Shown piece after piece: positions 1-9,339 of a stretch of 64,000 bases of DNA (position 1 is its first letter; each line of letters begins with the position of its first letter). This stretch comes from Mariprofundaceae bacterium (GTDB taxonomy: Bacteria; Pseudomonadota; Zetaproteobacteria; Mariprofundales; Mariprofundaceae): the NCBI GenBank assembly GCA_021772895.1, contig JAJFLC010000013.1:106544-170543 (forward strand), read 5' to 3'. A model generated the notes under the pieces. It worked only from the letters and a program-made list of their open reading frames with translations, was not told the DNA's origin and did no database searches. A program made the position numbers and the translations under genes.

Positions 1-102
1 ATTTGATGCGGCAACATCAAGCAGTTTCTGCTTACGAAAATCGGAGAGTGCGAACGCACCTTTAAGAATAATGAGCTGTAAATCAGGCGCGCTTATAGAC
101 AT
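1..102 (-). CDS. purL: Phosphoribosylformylglycinamidine synthase, N-terminal end (partial)
   Basis: The gene is cut by the left edge of the window and only the first 34 codons are visible, starting at ATG 102. The residues LKGAFALSDFRKQKLL resemble the start of the large gamma-proteobacterial PurL (LRGSPALSAFRINKLL in E. coli), which converts FGAR to FGAM with glutamine in purine synthesis. This is a motif match on a short stretch, so the call is probable rather than certain. The 222 bases upstream, to the next gene, hold no recognisable ORF. Confidence 0.72.
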   Translation of the reverse strand, partial: MSISAPDLQLIILKGAFALSDFRKQKLLDVAASN

Positions 103-324
103 GCACGCATCCTATGGATTGAGAAGTGGAAACCAAGTAGAAAATACGATTGTTATGTACCTCTCCATGCAAAATCGTTTCAAACGATCAACCCCATCAT
201 TAGCTGCCAAACCCTAATAATTTTCAATCGAAACAACCCTTCCTGTTATGGGATGTGAATTAAACCTGAGCAATTAAAATCAAATGAGCAAGAATTCTGA
301 ATCTTTCCGAAGCTTTTATACTGG

Positions 325-735
325 TTAATTTGAAGAACTTTTTAGAGGCAATTCATCACATATTGCATGAGCAAGCTTTACTGTGATTATGTAAGGAATA
401 ATTACAAAATCTGGGACATGTTTATAGGTGTATTCCTTCACATTCTCCTCCCTGTATTTTGAGCTACCGCATGATTTTTTCGCTTGCTCTTCCCACATTG
501 TACGGGCACCCGATAAATTCTCATATGGTGCAAAATTTGTTTTAACGACTATTCGATATGTATTGCCATTAATTTTTTGGACATCATACCCACCACCAAG
601 ATAGTTTGGTCCTGAGGTTTGCATGTTATGCTTTGATGCACATCCACTTAACAATAAAAATGCTAATAATACAAATGTATATTTTAAGCCTCCAACTAAG
701 GAAACAGCTACGGGACCGGACCTAGTTCCACACAT
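325..735 (-). CDS. Small lipoprotein, CC0125-like family
   Basis: A 136-aa predicted lipoprotein. A signal peptide with hydrophobic core YTFVLLAFLL ends in the lipobox LLSGC, with Cys32 as the lipidated residue. The mature part holds a GGGYDVQKINGNTYRI stretch, which resembles the 'GYSe..ldentyrV' pattern of small proteobacterial lipoproteins of the CC0125 type, whose function is unknown. The ATG at 735 has a good GGGAG ribosome site 7-8 bases upstream, which supports the long n-region. It is monocistronic, between purL and rpsT. Confidence 0.7.
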   Translation of the reverse strand: MCGTRSGPVAVSLVGGLKYTFVLLAFLLLSGCASKHNMQTSGPNYLGGGYDVQKINGNTYRIVVKTNFAPYENLSGARTMWEEQAKKSCGSSKYREENVKEYTYKHVPDFVIIPYIITVKLAHAICDELPLKSSSN

Positions 736-821
736 TATTATTCTCCCTTCCCTACGTGGGAATAAATTAAACCTAAAGCTTTTGGCGCATCAAACACGCA
801 CTATCAGCGTTCAGAAAAAAA

Positions 822-1004
822 TCACGTACGTTCCTTTTCAATTTTCCTAAGCATTGAGGCCTTCAATTCTGCCGCATCAGTCTGACTTAACACCCGTGCC
901 AAACGAGCAGGGGCATTACACCTCATACAGCCATAATCAGGATCGCCATCAAAGGCTTTAAGCATGCCCTGAATTAATCTCTCTCTGGGTAGTCTACTGA
1001 ACAA
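822..1004 (-). CDS. Doubtful small ORF with a CxxC pair
   Basis: A 60-codon ORF opening with TTG at 1004. It encodes a basic peptide with a GDPDYGCMRCNAPARLARV stretch, whose CMRC could bind a metal. No convincing ribosome site precedes the TTG and the family is not recognised. It could be the 3' remnant of a longer gene whose start has decayed, or a chance ORF. Listed because composition and the CxxC motif look protein-like. Confidence 0.3.
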   Translation of the reverse strand: MFSRLPRERLIQGMLKAFDGDPDYGCMRCNAPARLARVLSQTDAAELKASMLRKIEKERT

Positions 1005-1049
1005 CTGAACATCCAGTCGCTATCCGAAACGGTAGCCATATTTCGGGCA

Positions 1050-1087
1050 AAAAAAAGCCCGTCGTATCCTTGGATATGACGGGCTTA
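1050..1087 (-). terminator. Rho-independent terminator of rpsT
   Basis: Read on the minus strand, a long stem pairs AAGCCCGTC.TATCC with its near-complement, closed by a short loop and followed by a run of about eight Ts. It lies 20 bases beyond the rpsT stop codon. Confidence 0.85.
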
Positions 1088-1106
1088 ATAAAATCAAACT
1101 ATTGAA

Positions 1107-1370
1107 TCAGGCCATTGCCTTAACGTGTGTATTCAGACGAGATACACGGCGTGATGCCTGACTCGGATGAATAAGATGTTTGCGTCCAGCACGATCAAGC
1201 AAAGAAATCGCAGTTTTCAGCGCTTCGTTTGCGACAGCCTTATCGCCGACTGCAACAGCCGTATGAACCGCTTTAATTGCCGAGCGCATTGCTGATTTTT
1301 GTGAACGATGCTGAATACGAAGCTTCTCGTCCTGACGTGCGCGTTTTAGTGCAGATGCATGATTTGCCAA
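1107..1370 (-). CDS. rpsT: Ribosomal protein S20
   Basis: An 87-aa basic protein starting MANHASALKRARQ, the characteristic S20 beginning, with the helical body and the conserved RAGRKHLIHP segment. S20 binds 16S rRNA in the small subunit. The start codon is TTG (bases 1368-1370), with a GGGAG ribosome site about 9 bases upstream. E. coli rpsT also starts with UUG, which is tied to its translational autoregulation. A 7-bp hairpin lies in the leader and a strong terminator follows. Length is normal. Confidence 0.97.
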   Translation of the reverse strand: MANHASALKRARQDEKLRIQHRSQKSAMRSAIKAVHTAVAVGDKAVANEALKTAISLLDRAGRKHLIHPSQASRRVSRLNTHVKAMA

Positions 1371-1385
1371 TCTTTTTAACTCCCA

Positions 1386-1408
1386 GGATTGCTATAAAAT
1401 TGCAATCC
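1386..1408 (-). promoter_or_regulatory. Inverted repeat in the rpsT leader
   Basis: GGATTGC (1386-1392) and GCAATCC (1402-1408) form a perfect 7-bp stem around a 9-base AT-rich loop. It sits just upstream of the rpsT Shine-Dalgarno sequence (about 1379-1383). It could be a leader hairpin linked to S20 autoregulation, or part of the promoter. The symmetry is seen; the role is inferred. Confidence 0.4.
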
Positions 1409-1557
1409 ATGCCTTAAAATGAGCGGCGAACCATACGTGAAGAAGCCCCTCTGTCAACACTAAATCACTCCGTTTTTGTATATCGTCAAAGATGCTTGCT
1501 GCTCTGGCTACAAAGCGTAAAATGTGCATCATGCATATAAAAAGACGTATCTAATAT

Positions 1558-3435
1558 ATGGGACTGACCGAATACCCAACAACTATCTTTGTTATCGCTG
1601 TGCTTATTGCTGTTGCATGTCAGATCGCATCATCGAAGATGAAGTTCCCACCTATCTTTTTATGGCTGCTGGCAGGCATGGCCATTGGCCCTTATGGCTT
1701 TCATATCCTGCACGCCGAAAAAGTTCAGCCAGCACTACATACCCTGATTGAACTCGGGCTTGCCGTGATTCTCTTTGAAGGTGGTCTGAATCTAAATCTT
1801 AAATCTTTGAAAGAACATGGCTGGGTTGTCGGGAGACTTCTCATCTTTGGGCCACTGCTAACCATCATCATTGGTGGAACTGCCGCACACTTCCTGGCAG
1901 GCATCAGCTGGCCCCTTGCATTGCTGTTTGGCTCTTTGGTTGCGGTTGGTGGCCCCACCGTTATCACACCCATCATACGTCAGGTACGTATAGACCGCGA
2001 ATTATCCCACATCCTGACCAGTGAAGCGATGCTTGTTGATGCTGTGGGAGCCATTCTTGCCATTGTCATGTTACAGCTTGTTTTAATGCCTGATCCCACG
2101 GCGCTGATCACCGTTCAAGCTGTGGTTACAAAATTTTCTGTGGGTACTGCGATTGGTCTGACAGGAGGCTGGCTGCTTTCTCTCATACTGAAAAGTAATA
2201 TCGTTGAAGATATAGAAGTTCGCACAGTCTTTACCCTTGCCGCTGTCTGGGGATTGTTTATTTTAGCCGACAGCATCAGTTCACAAACAGGCCTTCTGGC
2301 CGTACTGGTTGCAGGTGCCGCCATACAAAAAATGGACGTGCCAGACATTCAACGTCTCCGCCACTTTAAGGGCAGCCTCTCCATCCTGCTGATTTCTGTA
2401 TTATTTGTCTTGCTGGCTGCCAACCTAAACCTTCTTGTCGTCAAGGAACACCTTTGGGAAGGACTCATCGTATTTAGTATATTAGCACTGGTTGCACGAC
2501 CACTCAGTGCCTGGCTTGCTGCCATTAAAACGGGTTTAAGCCCTTCTCAAACATGGTTTCTTGGGGCCATGGCCCCGCGCGGTGTTGTTGCGGCAGCGAT
2601 CACATCACTTTTTGTACTGATTCTAATCGAAGAAAAATATAAAGACGCAGAGGTTCTGCTTGCTCTTGTTTACATCATCATCATTGCATCCGTTTTTGTA
2701 TACAGTTTTATTGCCTCACCCTTGGCCAAATGGCTGGGTGTCACCGGAAGAGATGAACGCTCTGTGCTTATTGTCGGTGGTGGACAAATGGGTGGCGAAA
2801 TCGGCCGGGTACTTGCAGATAATCGCGAAGTCCGTTTTTTGGATTTAAACGTGGATGTTGTTAACAACCTCAAACGCGCCAATTTTCAAGCTGTCTGTGG
2901 CAATGCGCTTGACCCGATTTACATGGAAATTCTGCATACTGAAGAAGTCGGTGCAGTTCTCGCGATGACCGGTTCATCCGATCATAATCTATTGATCGCC
3001 AACCTTGCCAAAAATAATTTCCATGTGAATGAAGTCTATGTCGCTTTGCAGGAAGGCGATGAACATAAACACGCCAGCATGATCAAACAACTTCAAGCCA
3101 AACGTTTGTTTGCCAAGCCCTATACATTCACCTATTGGCATGATCAGGCACAAAGAAAACGTCTCATGCATGAAACCCGCATCATTGAAGAAGACTCGCC
3201 TCTGATTGGGCATAAGATGGCTGGTATAAGAATTCCCCATGGTATACAACCGCTGGCAGTGTGCCGAAATAATGAAATGATGATCCCACATGATGAATTG
3301 CGCTTTCAGGCGGGTGATGAAATTTCACTTTTATTACGCCCTGAACGTGTTCAGGAGGGTCAGTTGCTTATTCTACCTCCGGCCTCTGACAACAGCATGG
3401 TTACAACTCAAAATACCAGCAAACCAGGCAATTAA
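1558..3435 (+). CDS. CPA-family cation:proton antiporter with TrkA-N/TrkA-C domains
   Basis: A 625-aa inner-membrane protein. Roughly the first 390 residues are a 12-13 helix Na+/H+ exchanger domain (LFEGGLNLNL, the VGGPTVITPIIRQ segment and SEAMLVDAVGAI are typical of NhaP-like CPA1 proteins). A Rossmann-type TrkA-N domain starts at about residue 399 (LIVGGGQMGGEIGRVL), and a TrkA-C domain covers about 540-610. The regulatory domains suggest gating by nucleotide, so it is a Na+(K+)/H+ antiporter with ligand control. The ion cannot be read from sequence. It stands 17 bases upstream of gluQ and may be cotranscribed with it. Confidence 0.88.
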   Translation: MGLTEYPTTIFVIAVLIAVACQIASSKMKFPPIFLWLLAGMAIGPYGFHILHAEKVQPALHTLIELGLAVILFEGGLNLNLKSLKEHGWVVGRLLIFGPLLTIIIGGTAAHFLAGISWPLALLFGSLVAVGGPTVITPIIRQVRIDRELSHILTSEAMLVDAVGAILAIVMLQLVLMPDPTALITVQAVVTKFSVGTAIGLTGGWLLSLILKSNIVEDIEVRTVFTLAAVWGLFILADSISSQTGLLAVLVAGAAIQKMDVPDIQRLRHFKGSLSILLISVLFVLLAANLNLLVVKEHLWEGLIVFSILALVARPLSAWLAAIKTGLSPSQTWFLGAMAPRGVVAAAITSLFVLILIEEKYKDAEVLLALVYIIIIASVFVYSFIASPLAKWLGVTGRDERSVLIVGGGQMGGEIGRVLADNREVRFLDLNVDVVNNLKRANFQAVCGNALDPIYMEILHTEEVGAVLAMTGSSDHNLLIANLAKNNFHVNEVYVALQEGDEHKHASMIKQLQAKRLFAKPYTFTYWHDQAQRKRLMHETRIIEEDSPLIGHKMAGIRIPHGIQPLAVCRNNEMMIPHDELRFQAGDEISLLLRPERVQEGQLLILPPASDNSMVTTQNTSKPGN

Positions 3436-3452
3436 CAGTTCGAGTACAAAAT

Positions 3453-4409
3453 TTGAAACTTAGGACTCGCTTCGCCCCCAGCCCGACAGGATTACTCCAT
3501 GTCGGCAATGCCTTTTCAGCTCTAATTTGCCAACAGTGGGCTGAAAAACATCACGCAGAGCTTTTTCTTCGTATTGAGGATATTGATCACACCCGGTGTA
3601 AATCAGAGTTCCAACAACAGCTCATCGATGATCTGACATGGCTCGGCATTCACTGGCAAGGTGATATCATCAAACAGAGCAACAGGCATGAGGCATATCG
3701 AGATGCCCTGAAAAAACTGCATGATTTGGGTGTCATCTACCCTTGTTTCTGCACCCGAAAACATATTCAGCAGGAGATTGAACGCATGAGTTCCGCTCCG
3801 CATACAGACCTTTCACATACTGCTCCCCTGTACGCAGATTTATCTCATGCAAACGATCATTCAGACCCCTATCTCGGCATTTGTCGAAACATAGACAAAT
3901 CCCGGTCAGAAATAAAAATGAAACATGAACCGTTTGCCTGGCGACTTCACATCACAAAAGCCATGGAACTCATCAACGCCCCCATCGGCTGGAACGACCA
4001 ACATGGGCATTTTCACGCTGCATCACCTGCTTTGTTTGGTGATACCATCATTGGGCGCAAAGATATCGAATTCAGTTATCACCTTGCAGTGGTGATTGAT
4101 GATGCCAAACAAAAAATCACACACATCATTCGTGGCAAAGATTTATTCAGCAGCACACCCATCCACTGCCTTTTACAGCATCTCTTAGGACTGCCTACCC
4201 CGATCTATATTCATCATGCACTTCTGGTAGGCACACAAGGTGAGAGGCTTGCCAAACGCCATCAATCAACCCCCTTAAAAAACCTGAAAGATGCAGGCTG
4301 TGATTCCAAATTGTTGCGCCAATTCCTATTGACAAGGGATCCGCCTGTATGGCCCTTTGCAGACACGGACATCATCCACATTATCGAACAACTTGGCAGG
4401 AAAGCCTGA
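3453..4409 (+). CDS. gluQ: Glutamyl-Q tRNA(Asp) synthetase
   Basis: A 318-aa truncated glutamyl-tRNA synthetase paralogue. It holds only the catalytic half, with no anticodon-binding domain, as expected for GluQ-RS. This enzyme attaches glutamate to queuosine in tRNA(Asp). The class I signature is PSPTGLLHVGNA near the N-terminus. The KMSKS counterpart is LAKRHQS near residue 272. Cys residues in CFCTRK and YLGIC match the zinc site of the family. The start is TTG at 3453, because no ATG gives the FAPSPTG segment a proper N-terminus. The next gene starts about 54 bases after the stop if its TTG start is used. Confidence 0.93.
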   Translation: MKLRTRFAPSPTGLLHVGNAFSALICQQWAEKHHAELFLRIEDIDHTRCKSEFQQQLIDDLTWLGIHWQGDIIKQSNRHEAYRDALKKLHDLGVIYPCFCTRKHIQQEIERMSSAPHTDLSHTAPLYADLSHANDHSDPYLGICRNIDKSRSEIKMKHEPFAWRLHITKAMELINAPIGWNDQHGHFHAASPALFGDTIIGRKDIEFSYHLAVVIDDAKQKITHIIRGKDLFSSTPIHCLLQHLLGLPTPIYIHHALLVGTQGERLAKRHQSTPLKNLKDAGCDSKLLRQFLLTRDPPVWPFADTDIIHIIEQLGRKA

Positions 4410-4462
4410 ACAGATCAGACTGGCGCCCCATCAACAATAATTCACAAACAAAGGATGTTCTT

Positions 4463-5401
4463 TTGCCTGCAATTCTTGATCTTATCGGTAACACGCCTCT
4501 GGCAGAGTTAAAAAACATCACTGCACACCTACCAAAAAACATTCGTATTTTAGCAAAGCTGGAACGTTTTAATCCCGGAGGTTCAGTCAAAGACCGCCCT
4601 GCCCTGAAAATGATTCAAAACGGGATTCAATCGGGTGAACTGAGCAAAGATAAAATCATTCTGGATTCCACTTCAGGAAATACAGGTATTGCATTGGCCA
4701 TGATCGGCGCTGCTTTGAACTATAGAGTACGCCTTGTCTTGCCGGGTAATGTCTCGGATGAACGCAAGCGCATTTGCCGTGCCTTTGGTGCCGAGCTTAT
4801 CTTCTCCGATCCGCTTGAAGGCTCCGATGGTGCCATCATTGAGGCACGACGCATTTATGAATCTGAACCAGATCGTTACTTCAAACCGGACCAATATAAT
4901 AATCCTGCCAATCCAGCAGCTCATGAAGAGACCACCGGGCCTGAAATCTGGCGTGATACACATGGAAAGGTCACCCATTTTATTGCATCACTTGGCACAT
5001 CCGGCACCCTGGTTGGTACAGGCCGTTTCCTGAAAAGGATCAACCCGGCCATCCAAATCATTGCTACAGAACCTGATTCTCCCTTTCATGGCATTGAAGG
5101 CTTGAAACATATCGAATCCAGTATCGTTCCGGGAATTTATGATCAATCCGTTCATGATCGAAAAATCGGCATCAGTACTGATGAAGCCTATGATCTGACG
5201 CAACGCCTTGCCTCTGAGGAGGGCATTCTCTCCGGTCAATCCTGCGGTTGCGCTCTGGCTACAGCACTTAAAGTTGCTGAAGAGCTGGCTGAAGCTGGAG
5301 AACCCGGTGAAATTGTTACGATTTTTCCTGATGGCGGTGAAAAATACCTAACCACGGCTGTCTTTGCAGACGGTTCCGTCTCCAGCGGCGAAGGCATTTA
5401 A
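4463..5401 (+). CDS. cysM: Cysteine synthase family (CysM-like) PLP enzyme
   Basis: A 312-aa fold-type II PLP enzyme making cysteine from an activated serine and a sulfide donor. The PLP lysine is in NPGGSVKDRPA, the substrate loop is STSGNTG, the phosphate loop is GTSGTLVGTG, and SGQSCGCAL lies near the C-terminus. The open frame extends up to 4349 inside gluQ, but the TTG at 4463 has AAAGGA 7-8 bases upstream and gives the usual start (PAILDLIGNTPL), so it is preferred. Whether it is CysK, CysM or a related O-acetylserine/phosphoserine enzyme is not settled by motifs. It is probably translated from the antiporter-gluQ transcript. Confidence 0.88.
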   Translation: MPAILDLIGNTPLAELKNITAHLPKNIRILAKLERFNPGGSVKDRPALKMIQNGIQSGELSKDKIILDSTSGNTGIALAMIGAALNYRVRLVLPGNVSDERKRICRAFGAELIFSDPLEGSDGAIIEARRIYESEPDRYFKPDQYNNPANPAAHEETTGPEIWRDTHGKVTHFIASLGTSGTLVGTGRFLKRINPAIQIIATEPDSPFHGIEGLKHIESSIVPGIYDQSVHDRKIGISTDEAYDLTQRLASEEGILSGQSCGCALATALKVAEELAEAGEPGEIVTIFPDGGEKYLTTAVFADGSVSSGEGI

Positions 5402-5471
5402 AAAACTCATCAGAAACATCAGTAAAAAATATAACGGCGGATGACAAACACAATGGCAGGCACAGAATATT

Positions 5472-7037
5472 TTAATCAGGTGCAGAAGATGAATTGTGCG
5501 CCTTATCCAAATTCCACTGCTGGTGCCATTCGATATATGCATCAGGATTGAGTGGGCGACTATAGTGATAACCTTGACCCATATCACAACCAAATGAATG
5601 GAGCTTCTCAATCACATCTTCGGTCTCCACACCTTCAACAACAACCTGAAGTTTCAAATCCTTGGCAAGTGCAACGGTTGATCTAACGAGAATTTCATCT
5701 TTTTCGTCCAACAGAATATTTGCTACAAAGCTCTGATCAATCTTAAGCTCTGTTGCAGGGAGGAGTTTAAGGTATGCGAGAGAGGAATAGCCCGTTCCAA
5801 AATCATCAATGGAAATTTTGAATCCATGCCGCTTCAATTGCGATAGTAATTCAATTGCCGTCTCGGGATGTTTCATAATTGCACTTTCGGTGACTTCAAC
5901 GGTTACCATTGAGCAAGGTAAAGATTTTTTTTCCACATACTGCATAAAAAAATCGAATATGTCGGGATCATATAAATTTCGAGGCGAAACGTTAATCGAT
6001 ACAGGGATAAGTAAGCCTTTCTCTCTCCACTCACAACATTGATCCACGGCTGTTTCAAAAACCCACCGGGTAATTTCATTTATAAGCCCCGTCTGCTCAG
6101 CAAGTGGAATAAAAACAGCAGGAGACTGGCCTGACTCCCCAACCCAGCGTGCCAAAGCTTCCACACCAGAAATTTCTCCATTATCCAAATTTACTTTCGG
6201 CTGATAGTAGAGTTCCAATTCCTTAGCCTTGATAGCACTGCGTAGCTGCCCAAAAACAAGCAAACGTTGATGCGATGCAGATTCATCCTGAACATCATAA
6301 ATATCATAGTCGAGCTTCTCATGTTTAGCTCTGGTTCTCGCTATATTTGCGCGTCTGATAAGGTCACTGGCTGTATCAGCATGGTCAGGAAAGATTGATA
6401 CGCCCATCACACTCATAATATCAACCTGAATATCATCAATCTTAAAAACGTCCTCCAACGCTTCACTAATTTTTTTGATAATATTTTTAACAAGTCTGAC
6501 ATCTGTATCGGGCAATAACACACCAAACTCATTTCCGCTCAGCCTGCCAACAATATCTGATTCTCTCAATATCGATTGTATTCGTTTTGCCAACTGAGAA
6601 AGCAATTCATCACCAATTTTGTAGCCAAAAGACTGATTTATTCGAGATAAATCGCTTGGGCCAATCACAATCATTGCCACGCAGTAAGCTTCTCTTTTCG
6701 CCTTGTTTATTTCATGCTCTACCAATTTACGAAACAGGTTTCGTCTTGGAAGGCCCGTAAGAGAATCATACATTAAAAAACGATTTGTTTGTTCATTGAT
6801 CGTCTGCCGCTGTAATGGGAGCAGAAGAAAAAGGTATAACATAGGCGCAACTAAAATACCGAGTAAAAACGCATCCAAAAATGCCAATTCATATTCGTCC
6901 AACTGAGGCAACGGGAACATTGTAAAAAGCATCATAATGCCAACTTCTACAATGATAATTGCCAGCATCACTTTGAACATTATGAACCACGGTTTTATAG
7001 ACGCCTTATCAAGAATAGATCGATATTTTTCTCTCAT
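5472..7037 (-). CDS. Membrane GGDEF/EAL protein with degenerate GGDEF motif
   Basis: A 521-aa c-di-GMP signalling protein with two N-terminal membrane helices (about residues 18-75), a GGDEF domain (about 88-250) and an EAL domain (about 262-510). The GGDEF signature reads SGNEF (167-171), so cyclase activity is doubtful. The EAL domain keeps its key elements: EAL at 293-295, EVTES, DDFGTGYSS at 411-419, the KID lysine, and VVEGVET. It is therefore most likely a c-di-GMP phosphodiesterase with a regulatory GGDEF domain. It is monocistronic, convergent with cysM, and downstream of icd beyond a terminator. Confidence 0.92.
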   Translation of the reverse strand: MREKYRSILDKASIKPWFIMFKVMLAIIIVEVGIMMLFTMFPLPQLDEYELAFLDAFLLGILVAPMLYLFLLLPLQRQTINEQTNRFLMYDSLTGLPRRNLFRKLVEHEINKAKREAYCVAMIVIGPSDLSRINQSFGYKIGDELLSQLAKRIQSILRESDIVGRLSGNEFGVLLPDTDVRLVKNIIKKISEALEDVFKIDDIQVDIMSVMGVSIFPDHADTASDLIRRANIARTRAKHEKLDYDIYDVQDESASHQRLLVFGQLRSAIKAKELELYYQPKVNLDNGEISGVEALARWVGESGQSPAVFIPLAEQTGLINEITRWVFETAVDQCCEWREKGLLIPVSINVSPRNLYDPDIFDFFMQYVEKKSLPCSMVTVEVTESAIMKHPETAIELLSQLKRHGFKISIDDFGTGYSSLAYLKLLPATELKIDQSFVANILLDEKDEILVRSTVALAKDLKLQVVVEGVETEDVIEKLHSFGCDMGQGYHYSRPLNPDAYIEWHQQWNLDKAHNSSSAPD

Positions 7038-7174
7038 TTACTTTCCATGCTTTCCATCTATCGGAAAACAAACAAATAGCATTAAATAAATAACACTAAA
7101 TTTCCCATCTGCGTCATAGGCGTAAAAAAGCTATCAAGTCTTCTTTAAGTTCTAAGCAGTTATTCAAAGCTACA

Positions 7175-7213
7175 ACCAAAAAGAGCGCGATATTATCGCG
7201 CTCTTTTTGGTTG
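7175..7213 (-). terminator. Terminator downstream of icd
   Basis: A nearly perfect palindrome of about 18 bp per arm, CAAAAAGAGCGCGAT with its complement. It has A- and T-tracts on both sides, so it could work in both directions. It lies 12 bases past the icd stop codon. Confidence 0.9.
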
Positions 7214-7224
7214 ATATAAGAAAA

Positions 7225-8976
7225 TTAATAGCTCTTTTTAAACTCTGTTTTATGACATTTCGGACATGGCGGAATACGGCCTGTCTTTTTAAAATGCATT
7301 TCATGCCCACAGGCAGCACAGGTGAGTGTACCAGCCGCTGTAATTTCACCGGATCGACATGAAAGTGATTCTTTTGCTTTTACCGCAGCGCCAGTAAGTG
7401 CAGAGCCTGCAGCTTCCAACAACGATGAAATCGATGCCAATGCACCCGTACCAAGCCGTGTTGGGTTCAGCTTAATCCTTGCTTCATCACGAAAGGTTTC
7501 GGCCATCGAACTAAAATCACGCTCAAGGAATTTTTTAAAGTTCTTGCCTTGCTCTTCACTGACAGCACCGGCAGCCGTTAACTGCTTACGCGCCTTTTCC
7601 ATAGCAATTTGAGCAAATTCAGAAGATTTTTCTGCACCTGCTTCAAACAGCTCCTTAAATTTAGCTGCCATTTCATCGTACTGATCAGCTTCTTCTTTAT
7701 CAGACCCTGCAACATCATCCATATGACTGATAACCGCATCACCAAAACCTGAAGTTGATAACTTGGTTGCGCCTTTCATCAGTCGTTCAAAGTCATAAGT
7801 GACAGTTTTAGCAGCAATCGACGCATTGATGCCTTTCAAAATCAAATCAGCAGCCTCTGTCCAGCCCATGTAACGCAACATCATTTCACCGGAAAGCACC
7901 ACAGATGATGGGTTCACCATATCTTTATCGGCATATTTGGGTGCTGTGCCGTGAGTCGCTTCAAAAATTGCATGGCCAGAGCTGTAATTGATGTTGGCAC
8001 CCGGTGCAATACCGATACCACCTACCTGTGCAGCCAGCGCATCTGACAAATAGTCCCCATTTAAATTCAACGTCGCAATCACATCAAACTCAGTCGCACG
8101 CGTTAACACCTGTTGAAGTGCGATATCTGCAATCGCATCTTTGATCACGATACCATTTGGCAGTTCACACCACGGGCCACCATCAATCTCAACCCCACCA
8201 AATTCACGCTTGGCCAAATCATAACCCCAGTTACGAAACCCGCCCTCAGTAAATTTCATAATGTTACCCTTGTGGACTAGGGTTACAGACTTACGATTAT
8301 TATCAATGGCATACTGGATCGCAGCACGAACCAGACGTTCTGTGCCCTCCTGTGAAACCGGCTTCACACCAATGCCGGATGTTTCAGGAAAACGAATTTT
8401 GGTAACACCCATCTCTTCCTGAAGAAACTTAATCACTTTCTTCACTTCATCCGAGCCTGCTGGCCATTCAATACCAGCATAAATATCTTCGGAATTTTCA
8501 CGGTAGATCACCATATCGACATCTTCAGGTTTCTTTACAGGCGACGGAACTCCTGTGAAATATTTCACAGGTCGAACACAGGTATAAAGATCCAGCTTTT
8601 GACGAAGTGCAACATTCAGCGATGTAATGCCGCCACCGATCGGTGTTGTCAGTGGGCCTTTAATGCCGACCAGATATTCTTTAAATGCATCCAGCGTATC
8701 CTGAGGCAACCATGCATCATCGCTCTGGCCATACAGGTTCCATGCTTTTTCACCTGCATAAACTTCCATCCATGCAATTTTTCGTTTGCCATCATAAGCC
8801 TTTTCAACAGCCGCATCGAGAACACGCTGGGATGCACGCCAGATATCACGGCCTGTACCATCGCCCTCAATAAAGGTTACAATCGGCTGATCAGGAACAT
8901 TTAGTTTCCCATCTTTGCCCATAGTGATTTTTTTGCCTGTTTTAGGGATGCGAATCTTATCAAAAGACATAATCAA
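7225..8976 (-). CDS. icd: NADP-dependent isocitrate dehydrogenase with C-terminal zinc-ribbon extension
   Basis: A 583-aa protein. Residues about 1-415 are a typical homodimeric isocitrate dehydrogenase (isocitrate to 2-oxoglutarate in the TCA cycle), with [40 protein letters not shown] and HGTAPKYA. The Lys-Tyr in the last motif marks NADP use. E. coli Icd has 416 residues, so about 165 are extra. The extension is a charged helical stretch ending in a zinc ribbon with Cys553, 556, 571 and 574 (CAACG...CPKCH), resembling the DUF1451/YbeL zinc ribbon. The frame is continuous, so the fusion is not a frameshift artefact. The gene follows aspS and a lipoprotein gene on the same strand. Confidence 0.95.
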   Translation of the reverse strand: MIMSFDKIRIPKTGKKITMGKDGKLNVPDQPIVTFIEGDGTGRDIWRASQRVLDAAVEKAYDGKRKIAWMEVYAGEKAWNLYGQSDDAWLPQDTLDAFKEYLVGIKGPLTTPIGGGITSLNVALRQKLDLYTCVRPVKYFTGVPSPVKKPEDVDMVIYRENSEDIYAGIEWPAGSDEVKKVIKFLQEEMGVTKIRFPETSGIGVKPVSQEGTERLVRAAIQYAIDNNRKSVTLVHKGNIMKFTEGGFRNWGYDLAKREFGGVEIDGGPWCELPNGIVIKDAIADIALQQVLTRATEFDVIATLNLNGDYLSDALAAQVGGIGIAPGANINYSSGHAIFEATHGTAPKYADKDMVNPSSVVLSGEMMLRYMGWTEAADLILKGINASIAAKTVTYDFERLMKGATKLSTSGFGDAVISHMDDVAGSDKEEADQYDEMAAKFKELFEAGAEKSSEFAQIAMEKARKQLTAAGAVSEEQGKNFKKFLERDFSSMAETFRDEARIKLNPTRLGTGALASISSLLEAAGSALTGAAVKAKESLSCRSGEITAAGTLTCAACGHEMHFKKTGRIPPCPKCHKTEFKKSY

Positions 8977-9001
8977 CCTCGTGTTGAACTACTTCAATTT
9001 T

Positions 9002-9307
9002 TTAATCGTTATTAACAGAACGATGCTTCATTTTTACCGATAGCTGAGCTTGTCTTTTTGCCTCAACTGCCTTTCGACGCGCCATCTCATAGTGTTTCCT
9101 GTCAATCGCTTCTGCGGCTTCTTTCAGGCTCTTTTCAGCACTTTTAAGGACCTTCGTTGCCTTAAAACCTTTAACATCGGCCTGCTGAGCACTTTCAATG
9201 GCAGAACGTGCTTCAGCCATCTCCTGCACAGGCGGTTTAACTGCACATGCACAAAGAAAAACAGCAACCGCTGCCACGCTCAACCACTTCATATTGAAAG
9301 CAAACAT
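9002..9307 (-). CDS. DUF4398-like small lipoprotein
   Basis: A lipoprotein of about 101 aa. A short signal peptide ends at LCAC, followed by KPPVQEMAEARSAIESAQQA and an Ala/Lys-rich helical region, the pattern of DUF4398 proteins, which are periplasmic and of unknown function. The open frame extends to 9382 inside aspS. ATG 9307 is preferred because it places the signal peptide at the N-terminus, though its AGGAG lies rather far upstream (about 15 bases). It lies between aspS and icd and is likely cotranscribed with aspS. Confidence 0.65.
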   Translation of the reverse strand: MFAFNMKWLSVAAVAVFLCACAVKPPVQEMAEARSAIESAQQADVKGFKATKVLKSAEKSLKEAAEAIDRKHYEMARRKAVEAKRQAQLSVKMKHRSVNND

Positions 9308-9339
9308 GTCACTAAGAATCTGCTCCTGATTTCGAATTG

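Noticed and set aside
4349..4462. Longer N-terminus for the cysteine synthase
   Set aside because: The first 38 residues lie inside gluQ or show no family similarity, and TTG 4463 has a well-placed AAAGGA.
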